A stretch of 16,284 nucleotides of DNA from positions 1 through 16,284 of the forward strand of contig JANYKF010000469.1 of the NCBI GenBank assembly GCA_025361665.1. The letters are read 5' to 3'. The position numbers and the translations under genes are program-made. The stretch's first letter is position 1; the number at the start of each line of letters is the position of its first letter. Shown one piece after another: positions 1 to 6,418 of the stretch. Origin of the DNA: Clostridiaceae bacterium (GTDB lineage Bacteria; Bacillota; Clostridia; DSM-8532). The notes under the pieces were generated by a model. The model searched no databases. It was given only the letters and a program-made list of their open reading frames with translations, and was not told the origin of the DNA.

Positions 1-996
1 GTTCATGTAGTCATACGGATCTTCTCCTGTTGTTTTGGCCAAAGCCTCCTCCACCTGGGCAAAGTTGTTGCGCATCCACTTGTAGCTGAGGCCGGTGCTG
101 GAAAGAACGGCGATGAGCATATGAAGCCCGGGTATGCAGTGCGGGTACGTGATCGTGGTGGGATGGCTGATGACCTCCGCCGCATTCACGACGACATTGG
201 CCCCTGAACCAACGGACAGGTAGCATTGCCCTTCCCGGACCGCGCCGGTCGCGATGGCGACGGGAGAGGCGTCATCGACCCCGCCCAGCACAGGCGTGCC
301 CGGCGCCAGACCGGTCTCGAGCGCGGCCTGTTCCGTGACATGGCCCATGACTTCCCAGGCATCATGCAGCTTCGGGAACATGTCCCTGCGCAATCCCGCC
401 TTTTCGATGATCTCATCATCCCATTGGCCCGTTCCGGCATTGTATTGGCCGTAGAAACCCGCTTCCGTCCGGTTCCAGCCCCATATGCCGGTGAGTCTGA
501 AGTTGACCCAGCTGACTTCGGTCGAAAAATAGGCCGCTTTCCCGTAAACCTGCGGCCTGTGCTTCATCCACCAGTATTGCTTGGCAAGCCCGCTGTACAT
601 GCCCGGGAAGTTGCCGTTTCTTTCCACGCAGAGCGGGCCCACGGCGGCGTCAAGCTCCGCCACATCTGCCATGTGCCGCATGTCGTTGTAGTGAACGGGA
701 TTGCACAGCGGTTTGCCCTGCGCGTCCACCAGAAACGCCATCACCGCCCAGCCGCCGAAGCAGATACCCGCCACCAGCGAAGGATCGACGCCTGCCGCCC
801 ACCCTTTTTTTAGCAGGTCCCCTATGTGTTTCCACCATTGTTCCGCATCATATTCGATCCAATCCGGATTTTCCGCCTTGACCGGGAAGATCTCCGCCGT
901 CTGCGTCGTCACCAGCCGGCCGTCGACAGCATCCAGAAAAACAGCCTTCATCATGGTCGTCCCGATGTCGATTCCAATGAGATATCTTTTGTCCAT
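1..996 (-). CDS. FGGY-family carbohydrate kinase, 3' end truncated by window edge
   Basis: This is an ATP-dependent sugar kinase of the FGGY family (xylulokinase/ribulokinase-like), cytoplasmic. It probably phosphorylates the ketose that feeds this operon. The visible 332 residues cover the N-terminal domain and part of the C-terminal domain; complete members have about 500. The phosphate-binding strand GIDIGTT is at residues 8-14. A sugar-site stretch with YNDMR is at about 103-107. The expected catalytic aspartate lies in GGVDDA (D241). The start at 996 follows a GGGAGGG ribosome site 6 nt upstream. The gene begins 36 bp after the epimerase stop, so it is a late gene of the operon. The substrate cannot be read from the sequence. 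Its UlaE-like neighbour suggests an L-xylulose/L-ribulose-type sugar, but the altered active sites of its neighbours argue for caution. Confidence 0.92.
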   Translation of the reverse strand, partial: MDKRYLIGIDIGTTMMKAVFLDAVDGRLVTTQTAEIFPVKAENPDWIEYDAEQWWKHIGDLLKKGWAAGVDPSLVAGICFGGWAVMAFLVDAQGKPLCNPVHYNDMRHMADVAELDAAVGPLCVERNGNFPGMYSGLAKQYWWMKHRPQVYGKAAYFSTEVSWVNFRLTGIWGWNRTEAGFYGQYNAGTGQWDDEIIEKAGLRRDMFPKLHDAWEVMGHVTEQAALETGLAPGTPVLGGVDDASPVAIATGAVREGQCYLSVGSGANVVVNAAEVISHPTTITYPHCIPGLHMLIAVLSSTGLSYKWMRNNFAQVEEALAKTTGEDPYDYMN

Positions 997-1032
997 TCGG
1001 AACCCTCCCAAAAAATGAACGGTGGAATGATC

Positions 1033-1872
1033 CTAGTAGTCTGCCATCTTCCTTTTTAAAAACGCGATTGCCGTGTAGATTTTCTCATGATTCGCCGGAT
1101 TATCGTGGGACCACATCTCCGCCGCCATGAACCCCTGGTACCCGATGTCATGAAGCGCCCTGAAACAGGCATCGAAATCCATGATGCCCTCGCCGAATGC
1201 GACATCCCGCACGATGCCCGGGAGCACGTCCTTGAACTCCACTTCTACAATGTGCTTTCCCCCGATCGGAAAATCCACGAGCGGGTTGTTCCCCATGGCC
1301 GCGATATTGCCGGGATCCACGCCGACCTGCAGGAAAGCGCTGTCGAACGCGCGGACATAGTTCATCGCCTTATGCGTGGTATCCATGAAATCGCTGTCCA
1401 TCGTCTCCAGTGAAATAATGACGCCCCGGATGGCGGCATGATTCAGGCAACGCTCCAGGGATTGCCTGAAATAGGCCTCCGTCATCATGTTGCGGCGGGC
1501 AGTCTCATACTCATCATAGCTGGCGATTTGCACCGTTCTTGCCCCGACAAACGCAGCAAAGTCAATGGCGGCATCCAGGAGCTCTACACCTTTCTCCCTG
1601 ATGGACGTATCCTCGCTCCCCAACGGAAAAAAGCGGTTTGCGGTAAAGGCGAATGTGTAAAGCGGCACATCCATTTTTTCGGACATGCGCCGGATTTGCA
1701 GCTTTTCATCCCGGTCGTAAAGGCGGCGCAGCCGCTCCGGTGTGGCGTCGATGGAAATCTCCAGGTAATCATATCCCGCCGCTTTGACGAGGGAAAATTT
1801 TTCTTCCCAGCTCAGGCTGTTGCAGATGGATTTTTCATACAATCCAAAGGGCAGGTCCCGCAGTTTCAGCAT
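1033..1872 (-). CDS. UlaE/SgbU-like L-ribulose-5-phosphate 3-epimerase family protein with an altered metal ligand
   Basis: This TIM-barrel sugar-phosphate epimerase/isomerase has 279 aa. The E. coli enzyme UlaE, about 284 aa, interconverts L-xylulose-5-P and L-ribulose-5-P. Similarity runs along the whole length: the GLYEKS start, FPLGSEDTSIR at 82-92, LETMD at 155-159, DPGN at 186-189, FGEGIMDF at 226-233 and AEMW at 251-254. UlaE, as I recall, binds its metal through Glu155, Asp185, His211 and Glu251. Three have counterparts here (E155, D186, E252). The His of UlaE's VHVKD is a Glu in VEFKD (E212). That change may alter the metal or the substrate, so the UlaE reaction is not certain. The start has AGGAGGGAA just upstream. 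The gene lies 27 bp after E2 and 36 bp before the kinase, within one operon. Confidence 0.88.
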   Translation of the reverse strand: MLKLRDLPFGLYEKSICNSLSWEEKFSLVKAAGYDYLEISIDATPERLRRLYDRDEKLQIRRMSEKMDVPLYTFAFTANRFFPLGSEDTSIREKGVELLDAAIDFAAFVGARTVQIASYDEYETARRNMMTEAYFRQSLERCLNHAAIRGVIISLETMDSDFMDTTHKAMNYVRAFDSAFLQVGVDPGNIAAMGNNPLVDFPIGGKHIVEVEFKDVLPGIVRDVAFGEGIMDFDACFRALHDIGYQGFMAAEMWSHDNPANHEKIYTAIAFLKRKMADY

Positions 1873-1885
1873 ATTCCCTCCTGAG

Positions 1886-1940
1886 GAAGCACCTTCACGC
1901 TATTGCGACAAGAAAAAGTCTTGGAGAAGCACCTTCACGC
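1886..1940. repeat. 15-bp direct repeat, two copies 40 bp apart, at the E2/epimerase junction
   Basis: GAAGCACCTTCACGC occurs at 1886-1900 and again at 1926-1940. The second copy is inside the last codons of E2. The first spans the base after the E2 stop and the gap before the epimerase. It looks like a partial tandem duplication of the E2 3' end. Confidence 0.8.
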
Positions 1941-3156
1941 GCCTCAGGAACCTGGAAGCGGGCGCTCCGTCAATCACCCTGTGGTCATATGTCAGCGACA
2001 GCATCATGATCTTGCGTGGCGCGAGTATTTCACAGGCTTCATCCGCATATCGCGGCAGCGTCCTGACAGTGCCTGCGCCAAGAATGGCCGTCTGCGGATA
2101 GTTGATGATGGGCGTGAAGAAATCGACATCGAGCATGCCGACATTCGAGACAGTGAACGTGCCATTCTTCATTTCCTCGTTCGTCAGCCTGCCCATCTGC
2201 GCCTTGGAGGAAAAATCGGCGATCTCCTGCGAGATGACAAGAAGATCCTTCGTGTCAGCCTTTCTGACGACAGGAACAACCAAACCTCCCGGGATATCCA
2301 CAGCACAGGAAATATTCACCTCGCTCCTGAAAATGATTTCATCCGAGGCCTCGTTCAATGAGGTATTGATGATCTCAAACTCCCGCAATGCCAGCGCACA
2401 GGCTTTGACAATCACGGCAGTGACGGAAGGTTTCTTCCCTTCGTCCTTCATGGCCTTCAACATCCGAAAGGTGTCCGTCATGTCCACTTCCATGAAATTA
2501 GTCAGTCTCGCGGTCCTGCCGCAGCTCTCAGACATGTTTTTCGCGATGGATTTCCGCATGGCGGACATCTTTTCGCACCGGTCGCCAACAGCCGTTTCCA
2601 CAGACTTGACGGTTGCCGCCCGGCTCCTCTGAAACGCCAGAACCTCATCCTCCGTAATTCTCCTCCCGGCGCAGAAAGCAGCCAGGGCAGCAGGATCGAT
2701 GTTCAGATCCCTGACAAGGTTTCTCACCTTCGGCATCATTTTCAGCGGAATCTCCGGTTCTTTGCCTGCAGCCGGTTCCATGTCCACAGCCATTTGCCTG
2801 CCGTCAAGCGGCGGATGGCCACTCGCATCAGGCGTGCCCGGCTGCCCGGATTGACTCGTCGCATCAGGCGTGCCGGGTTTGCTGCCGATTTGTGCAAGCA
2901 AGCCCGAGATATCCTCTCCCGGGCTTCCGATGATGGCGATAGGCGCCGCGACAGGGTATTCAGAACCTTCTTCGCCAATCCGCCTCAGCAGGGTTCCGGC
3001 GACCATGGACAGCATGTCCTCTGTTTCCTTCGCATTCTCGATCGAGCACAGGGGCTCATCGACTGCGACAGTTTCCCCCACGGCCTTGTGCCATTTTGCC
3101 AGATACCCTTCTTCCATTGTGAGGTTCATTTTCGGCATAACGATGATTTCTGCCAT
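1900..3156 (-). CDS. Dihydrolipoamide acyltransferase (E2) of a 2-oxoacid/acetoin-dehydrogenase-type complex
   Basis: This is the E2 core enzyme: it takes an acyl group from E1 on a swinging lipoyl arm and passes it to CoA. Domain order is a lipoyl domain at about 1-80 with the lipoylated lysine at K43 (IENAKE in place of the common ETDKA), a Pro/Gly/Asp-rich linker at about 90-138, a peripheral subunit-binding domain at about 140-175 (MPKVRNLVRDLNID, RITEDEV), and the acyltransferase domain from about 195. The catalytic motif DHRVIDG is intact (H392, D396). The 418-aa length is normal for a one-lipoyl E2. The start follows GGAGGGA at a suitable distance. The gene follows E1 beta by 39 bp. 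The acyl group could be acetyl, glycolyl or longer. No E3 is present in the window; it may be shared or lie past the left edge. Confidence 0.93.
   Translation of the reverse strand: MAEIIVMPKMNLTMEEGYLAKWHKAVGETVAVDEPLCSIENAKETEDMLSMVAGTLLRRIGEEGSEYPVAAPIAIIGSPGEDISGLLAQIGSKPGTPDATSQSGQPGTPDASGHPPLDGRQMAVDMEPAAGKEPEIPLKMMPKVRNLVRDLNIDPAALAAFCAGRRITEDEVLAFQRSRAATVKSVETAVGDRCEKMSAMRKSIAKNMSESCGRTARLTNFMEVDMTDTFRMLKAMKDEGKKPSVTAVIVKACALALREFEIINTSLNEASDEIIFRSEVNISCAVDIPGGLVVPVVRKADTKDLLVISQEIADFSSKAQMGRLTNEEMKNGTFTVSNVGMLDVDFFTPIINYPQTAILGAGTVRTLPRYADEACEILAPRKIMMLSLTYDHRVIDGAPASRFLRRVKVLLQDFFLSQ
2824..2874. repeat. In-frame 36-bp-spaced duplication in the E2 linker
   Basis: CGCATCAGGCGTGCC occurs at 2824 and at 2860, exactly 36 bp apart. 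In the E2 protein this gives two PGTPDA(T/S) segments (residues about 94-100 and 106-112) in the flexible linker after the lipoyl domain. The spacing keeps the reading frame. Confidence 0.8.
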
Positions 3157-3195
3157 GTTGGGAGTCCCTCCAATATTGCATCGTTCCCGCGTCCA

Positions 3196-4173
3196 TTACG
3201 CCATCAATTTACGGATCGCGTCCACGACATCCTTCATGCCGATGCTGATGCCCTCGATGAGCCTGCGGTTCGAGGGGCACGGGACATCCTTGCCTGCCAC
3301 GCGCAGAATGGGCGCACTCAGGTCTTCGATGCATTCCTCGGCGATGAAGGCGGCGATTTCCGCGCCGATGCCACCGGTCTTGTATCCTTCATAGGTGATG
3401 ACGACGCGCGAAGTCTTGGCCACGGATTTTCGGATCGCGTCCTTGTCATAAGGCAGCACCGTGCGAAGATCCAGCACTTCCACGCTGACACCTTCCTTTT
3501 CCAATTCCTCGGCCGCGCCCAGTGCGTCATGAACACCCACACCGTACGTAATGACCGTGACGTCCTTGCCTTCGCGCTTGATATCGGCCTTGCCGATCGG
3601 CACGATGTATTCCTCTTCCGGCACATCGCCTTTCAGCGTGTAGAGAGGCGAGTATTCCATGAATACAACCGGATCATTGTCCCTGATGGACGCCTTGATG
3701 AGCCCCTTCGCATCGTACGGGGTGGATGGGATGACCAGCTTGACGCCGGGGGAGTTCATGAATGTCGCGTCGAGATTGCCGCAGTGATGCGGACCGGATA
3801 TGATCCTCATCCAGTTGCATGTGCGGATGACCATGGGGCATGGGATTTTACCGCCGCTGACATAGTAAAGAGATCCCGCCTGGTTGTGAACCTCGTCCAC
3901 CACAAGTGTCATCAAGGAGCCGAACATGATTTCGACCACCGGCCGCATGCCGAATGCCGCAGCCCCCACGGCCACCCCGCCCAGCGCCCCTTCGGAAATG
4001 GCGGTCTCGATGACCCTGTCCTTGCCGAATTCCTCCTCCAGCCCTTTCGTGACGCCGAAAATACCTCCCTGCATCCCGCCTATGGCCTCGCCAATCTGGA
4101 ATACATCGGGGTCGCGGCGCATTTCCTCTATCATGCCTTCGCGCAGCGCATCAACGAATTTCATCTGTCTCAT
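3196..4173 (-). CDS. E1 beta subunit of a ThDP-dependent acetoin/2-oxoacid dehydrogenase-type complex
   Basis: This is the beta subunit of the ThDP-dependent E1 component; with E1 alpha it cleaves the substrate and loads the acyl group on E2. The sequence is AcoB/PdhB-like: FGVTKGLEEEFG, ISEGALGGVAVGAA (the Glu that activates ThDP), GPHHCGNLDATF where relatives have GPQHSQ (second His retained), PSTPYDAKGLIKA, DPVVFMEY, and a C-terminal transketolase-type domain with CPSNRRLIEG. I chose the start MRQMKFVDAL at 4173 because GGGAGGAA sits 7 nt upstream. An in-frame ATG at 4194 would place that ribosome site inside the coding region. The resulting length is 325 aa, normal for the family. It lies 174 bp after E1 alpha, with a tandem repeat array between them, and 39 bp before E2. 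Confidence 0.93.
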   Translation of the reverse strand: MRQMKFVDALREGMIEEMRRDPDVFQIGEAIGGMQGGIFGVTKGLEEEFGKDRVIETAISEGALGGVAVGAAAFGMRPVVEIMFGSLMTLVVDEVHNQAGSLYYVSGGKIPCPMVIRTCNWMRIISGPHHCGNLDATFMNSPGVKLVIPSTPYDAKGLIKASIRDNDPVVFMEYSPLYTLKGDVPEEEYIVPIGKADIKREGKDVTVITYGVGVHDALGAAEELEKEGVSVEVLDLRTVLPYDKDAIRKSVAKTSRVVITYEGYKTGGIGAEIAAFIAEECIEDLSAPILRVAGKDVPCPSNRRLIEGISIGMKDVVDAIRKLMA

Positions 4174-4230
4174 GGTTCCATTCCTCCCTGTCATTGCATC
4201 GGCAACCTTTTGGGACCTGTCGTGCGGACC

Positions 4231-4363
4231 CCGGCAATGGCTGAACCTATACCGGCAATGGCTGAACCTATACCGGCTGGCTGAACCTATACCGGCAATG
4301 GCTGAACCTATACCGGCAATGGCTGAACCTATACCGGCTGGCTGAACCTATACCGGCTGGCTG
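4231..4363. repeat. Short tandem repeat array, 21/19-bp units, between E1 alpha and E1 beta
   Basis: Six copies of the core CTGAACCTATACCGGC start at 4241, 4262, 4281, 4302, 4323 and 4342. Spacings are 21, 19, 21, 21 and 19 bp: the spacer is either AATGG or TGG. The last copy overlaps the end of E1 alpha and supplies its stop codon (4348-4350). The array fills most of the gap, ending about 40 nt before the E1 beta ribosome site. There are no unique spacers, so it is not a CRISPR array. Confidence 0.95.
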
Positions 4364-5307
4364 TAGACTTCATCGATGCCGTCGTACCGGTCCGGCACTG
4401 GGCTTGCCAAGGCAAAGCTCAAGGCGCCCTGCAGTTTCTGCCGAACATTTTCCTTAATCTGCAGATCCAAGGAATCCGTTAGTACGCCATCTATCCTGAG
4501 TCTCGTCTCAAACCGCAGGACGGGATCAAAATCGGGCTTCTTCATCGCTTCAACATTCTCCGGCAGGTTCCTCAGGTTGCTGACGCTGTCCGTCCATTTC
4601 GCCGTGATGCATTCCAGCAGGCAGGGACCGGATCCCTCCCGGATCTTCCGAACGAATTCAGCGGCTTTGGCATGGATGGCCAGGACATCGTTTCCATCCA
4701 CCGAGGCGCCTTCCATGCCATAAGCGAGCGCCCGTGTGGCGATGCGCTCGCCGGCCGTCGTCTCCGAGCACACATTCCACATCTGGCGGTCATTGTATTC
4801 GATCACGTAAAGAATGGGCAGTTTCTGCACCGCTGCCATATTCAAGCTTTCATGGAATACCCCCCGGTTGGTGGAACCTTCTCCGCCTACGGCAACGACC
4901 ATGACGCCGCGCTTCCGTGCGACAAAGCCCGCCCCGGTGGCAATACCCCACTGCTGCCCGACGACGGCGTTTCCGGTCATCGCCTTTTTGGTCATGTCCA
5001 TCAGGTGGATCTGGCCTCCGCGGCCTTTGGTGACGCCATCCACCCGCCCATAGAGCTCCGCCCACAGCGCATTGTAGTCGCAGCCGCGGGCGACGTAGTG
5101 CCCTCCACCGCGATGCCCTGTCACAAGATAGTCCGTGTCCGCATATACTTTGGCCAGCGAAGCGGGGATGGCTTCCTGCCCGAGGCAAGGCAGCATGTGT
5201 CCTTCGATCTCCCCTTTTTTGAACAGTTCAACCATCTTCAGTTCAGTTGTCCTGATCAACAGCATTGTTTCATAGATACCGAGCATTTCGCCACTTGTCG
5301 GTTGCAT
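4348..5307 (-). CDS. E1 alpha subunit of a ThDP-dependent acetoin/2-oxoacid dehydrogenase-type complex
   Basis: This is the alpha subunit of E1, holding the ThDP-Mg site at the alpha/beta interface. AcoA/PdhA-like features are LLIRTTELK, GHRGGGHYVARG (relatives often have RGHGH), KGRGGQIHLMD, and the ThDP fold GGEGSTNRGVFHESLNMAAV followed by VIEYND. The usual Gly-Asp-Gly of this motif is Gly-Glu-Gly (142-144); N172 matches the second metal-ligand position. I chose the start MQPTSGEMLG at 5307 because GGAGGG lies 7 nt upstream; the in-frame ATG at 5337 has no such site. The protein is 319 aa, normal for acetoin-type E1 alpha. The C-terminal codons and stop fall in a tandem repeat. The substrate is unknown; acetoin dehydrogenase itself seems unlikely next to a sugar kinase and epimerase. 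Confidence 0.92.
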   Translation of the reverse strand: MQPTSGEMLGIYETMLLIRTTELKMVELFKKGEIEGHMLPCLGQEAIPASLAKVYADTDYLVTGHRGGGHYVARGCDYNALWAELYGRVDGVTKGRGGQIHLMDMTKKAMTGNAVVGQQWGIATGAGFVARKRGVMVVAVGGEGSTNRGVFHESLNMAAVQKLPILYVIEYNDRQMWNVCSETTAGERIATRALAYGMEGASVDGNDVLAIHAKAAEFVRKIREGSGPCLLECITAKWTDSVSNLRNLPENVEAMKKPDFDPVLRFETRLRIDGVLTDSLDLQIKENVRQKLQGALSFALASPVPDRYDGIDEVYSQPV

Positions 5308-5354
5308 AACGCTTCCCTCCAGATCCATCCCTGTCATCTTCGCGGCCTGTTTGA

Positions 5355-5444
5355 CCGCCCAACACGAGCCTTTCCCTCTTCATCAGCCGAAAACCCGCCC
5401 AACACGGGCCTTTCCCTCTTCATCAGCCGAAAACCCGCCCAACA
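5355..5444. repeat. 40-bp tandem repeat between the aldolase-like gene and E1 alpha
   Basis: A 40-bp unit beginning CCGCCCAACACGAGCCTTTC is present at 5355-5394 and again at 5395-5434 with one visible change (CGAGCC to CGGGCC). A third partial copy (CCGCCCAACA) starts at 5435. It lies in the 224-bp gap upstream of E1 alpha and shares no sequence with the other arrays here. Confidence 0.95.
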
Positions 5445-5457
5445 ACCCCCTACCGCA

Positions 5458-5475
5458 CAGCCGGCCCTGCGGCTG
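5458..5475. other. Hairpin-forming inverted repeat in the aldolase/E1 alpha gap
   Basis: CAGCCG (5458-5463) and CGGCTG (5470-5475) are perfect complements around a 6-nt loop. There is no T tract on either side, so this is not a standard intrinsic terminator. It could be an RNA processing or stability element between the first two genes of the operon. Confidence 0.4.
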
Positions 5476-5531
5476 CACTTATGAGCAATCCACCGGCAGG
5501 CACGGGCTTCATCCGCATGCAGGACCCTGAT

Positions 5532-6191
5532 TCACTTGATATGCTGCCCCACGACAGACTTGGCGAATGCATGGGCGCGACGCGTTTCATCCGGCGTGAG
5601 GAAATAGGGCTTGCCCATCTGCTCGGCGATGAAAGTCGTCTGTGCCGTCACCTCGCACGTGATGATGTTCTCGATGGACTCCTCCACCGTGCTGCCGCCC
5701 ACGACAAGGCCGTGGTTGCGGATATTGACCGCATAACCGCTGCCCATGGTGTCCACGATGTCCTGGAGGTATTCCGGCGTATGAGGATCCGGGTGCACCC
5801 AATGGGTGCAGGGGACCGGACCGCCCACGAGGTTGCCCTGCGTGGTGGTGATGACGGGAATTTCCCTGTTGAGTGCCGAAAAAGCCGTGGCATATCTTGA
5901 ATGGGCATGGGTGACGCAGAGAATGTCCGGCCTTGCGCGCAGAACGGCCGTGAACATGTCGCTGGCGCAGGATGGCCTTCTCTTCCCGTCCACCGGTTTG
6001 AGCGTATCGATGTCGATGACGCACATGTCTTCCCAGGTAAGGTTTTCATACTCCATGCCGCTCGGGGTGATCACGACAAGGTTTGTCTCCGGGTCGCGGG
6101 CGGCCACCGTTCCGCCTGCCATGACGATCAGGTCATATTCGCGCAGTTTCTTTCCTGCAATCAGGACGCGTTCCCTCAATTCTCTCAGCAT
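5532..6191 (-). CDS. Class II aldolase/adducin-family protein (FucA/AraD-like) with non-canonical active site
   Basis: This belongs to the metal-dependent family of L-fuculose-1-phosphate aldolase (FucA) and L-ribulose-5-phosphate 4-epimerase (AraD). It has TPSGMEYENLT at 42-52, RPDILCVTHAHSRYATAF at 87-104 with zinc ligands H95 and H97, and NHG with H160. At the place of FucA Glu73 (AraD has Asp) it has Ala76 (PSCASDMF). The phosphate-binding Asn of GNxS is Thr28 (GGTVAAR), and the Ser-Ser pair is Ser-Cys. It may therefore use an unusual substrate or mechanism. The start at 6191 has AAGGAAGG about 10 nt upstream and gives the usual 219 aa; an in-frame ATG at 6233 lacks a ribosome site. It is the first gene of the minus-strand operon, divergent from the SorC-type regulator. 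Confidence 0.88.
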   Translation of the reverse strand: MLRELRERVLIAGKKLREYDLIVMAGGTVAARDPETNLVVITPSGMEYENLTWEDMCVIDIDTLKPVDGKRRPSCASDMFTAVLRARPDILCVTHAHSRYATAFSALNREIPVITTTQGNLVGGPVPCTHWVHPDPHTPEYLQDIVDTMGSGYAVNIRNHGLVVGGSTVEESIENIITCEVTAQTTFIAEQMGKPYFLTPDETRRAHAFAKSVVGQHIK

Positions 6192-6267
6192 ATGGACCCA
6201 ACCTTCCTTTTTCTGATGCGTCTGTGGTTCCATGATTCATCAAATCGGTCATTCCATCGGTATTGTA

Positions 6268-6284
6268 TCACCGGCATGCGGTGA
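6268..6284. promoter_or_regulatory. Candidate operator palindrome
   Basis: TCACCG-GCATG-CGGTGA has perfect 6-bp arms around 5 nt. It sits directly upstream of the TACAAT minus-strand -10 candidate, where a bound repressor would block transcription of the aldolase-E1-E2 operon. The binding protein would most simply be the adjacent SorC-type regulator, which is inference. Confidence 0.45.
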
Positions 6285-6308
6285 ATCATACATGGCGGGC
6301 CATGACCC

Positions 6309-6337
6309 TTGCACATATGAGCATGTTGTTGTATGAT
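6309..6337 (+). promoter_or_regulatory. Candidate sigma-70-type promoter for the SorC-type regulator
   Basis: TTGCAC (6309-6314), a 17-bp spacer, and TATGAT (6332-6337) give a reasonable -35/-10 pair on the plus strand, about 80 bp before the regulator start. The -10 overlaps the TGTATGAT half-site, which would allow autoregulation. Confidence 0.4.
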
Positions 6338-6418
6338 CGCCATGCCATTGCTGCGCCATCGGGAAACCAGAATTGGCTTTCCAACGGAAATTCTGCAGTC
6401 GGAAGGAGGCATCAGGAT

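Larger units (their letters stand above)
6192..6418. promoter_or_regulatory. Divergent regulatory region between the sugar operon and its SorC-type regulator
   Basis: This 227-bp divergent gap holds several related half-sites: ATGATTCA (6232-6239), its inverse TGAATCAT (6282-6289), ATCATACA (6285-6292) and its inverse TGTATGAT (6330-6337). Between them is a separate palindrome. SorC-family proteins bind such divergent regions and are usually released by a phosphorylated sugar, so this is the natural operator region. A weak minus-strand -10 candidate, TACAAT, lies at 6267-6262 with no good -35. Confidence 0.55.

Noticed and set aside
2794..4284. 496-codon open frame on the plus strand opposite E2 and E1 beta
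   Set aside because: Shadow of two well-supported dehydrogenase genes; His/Arg-rich translation without any domain, ending in the tandem repeat.
4231..4363. Possible CRISPR array
   Set aside because: Units are 19-21 bp head to tail with no unique spacers, and no cas genes are present.
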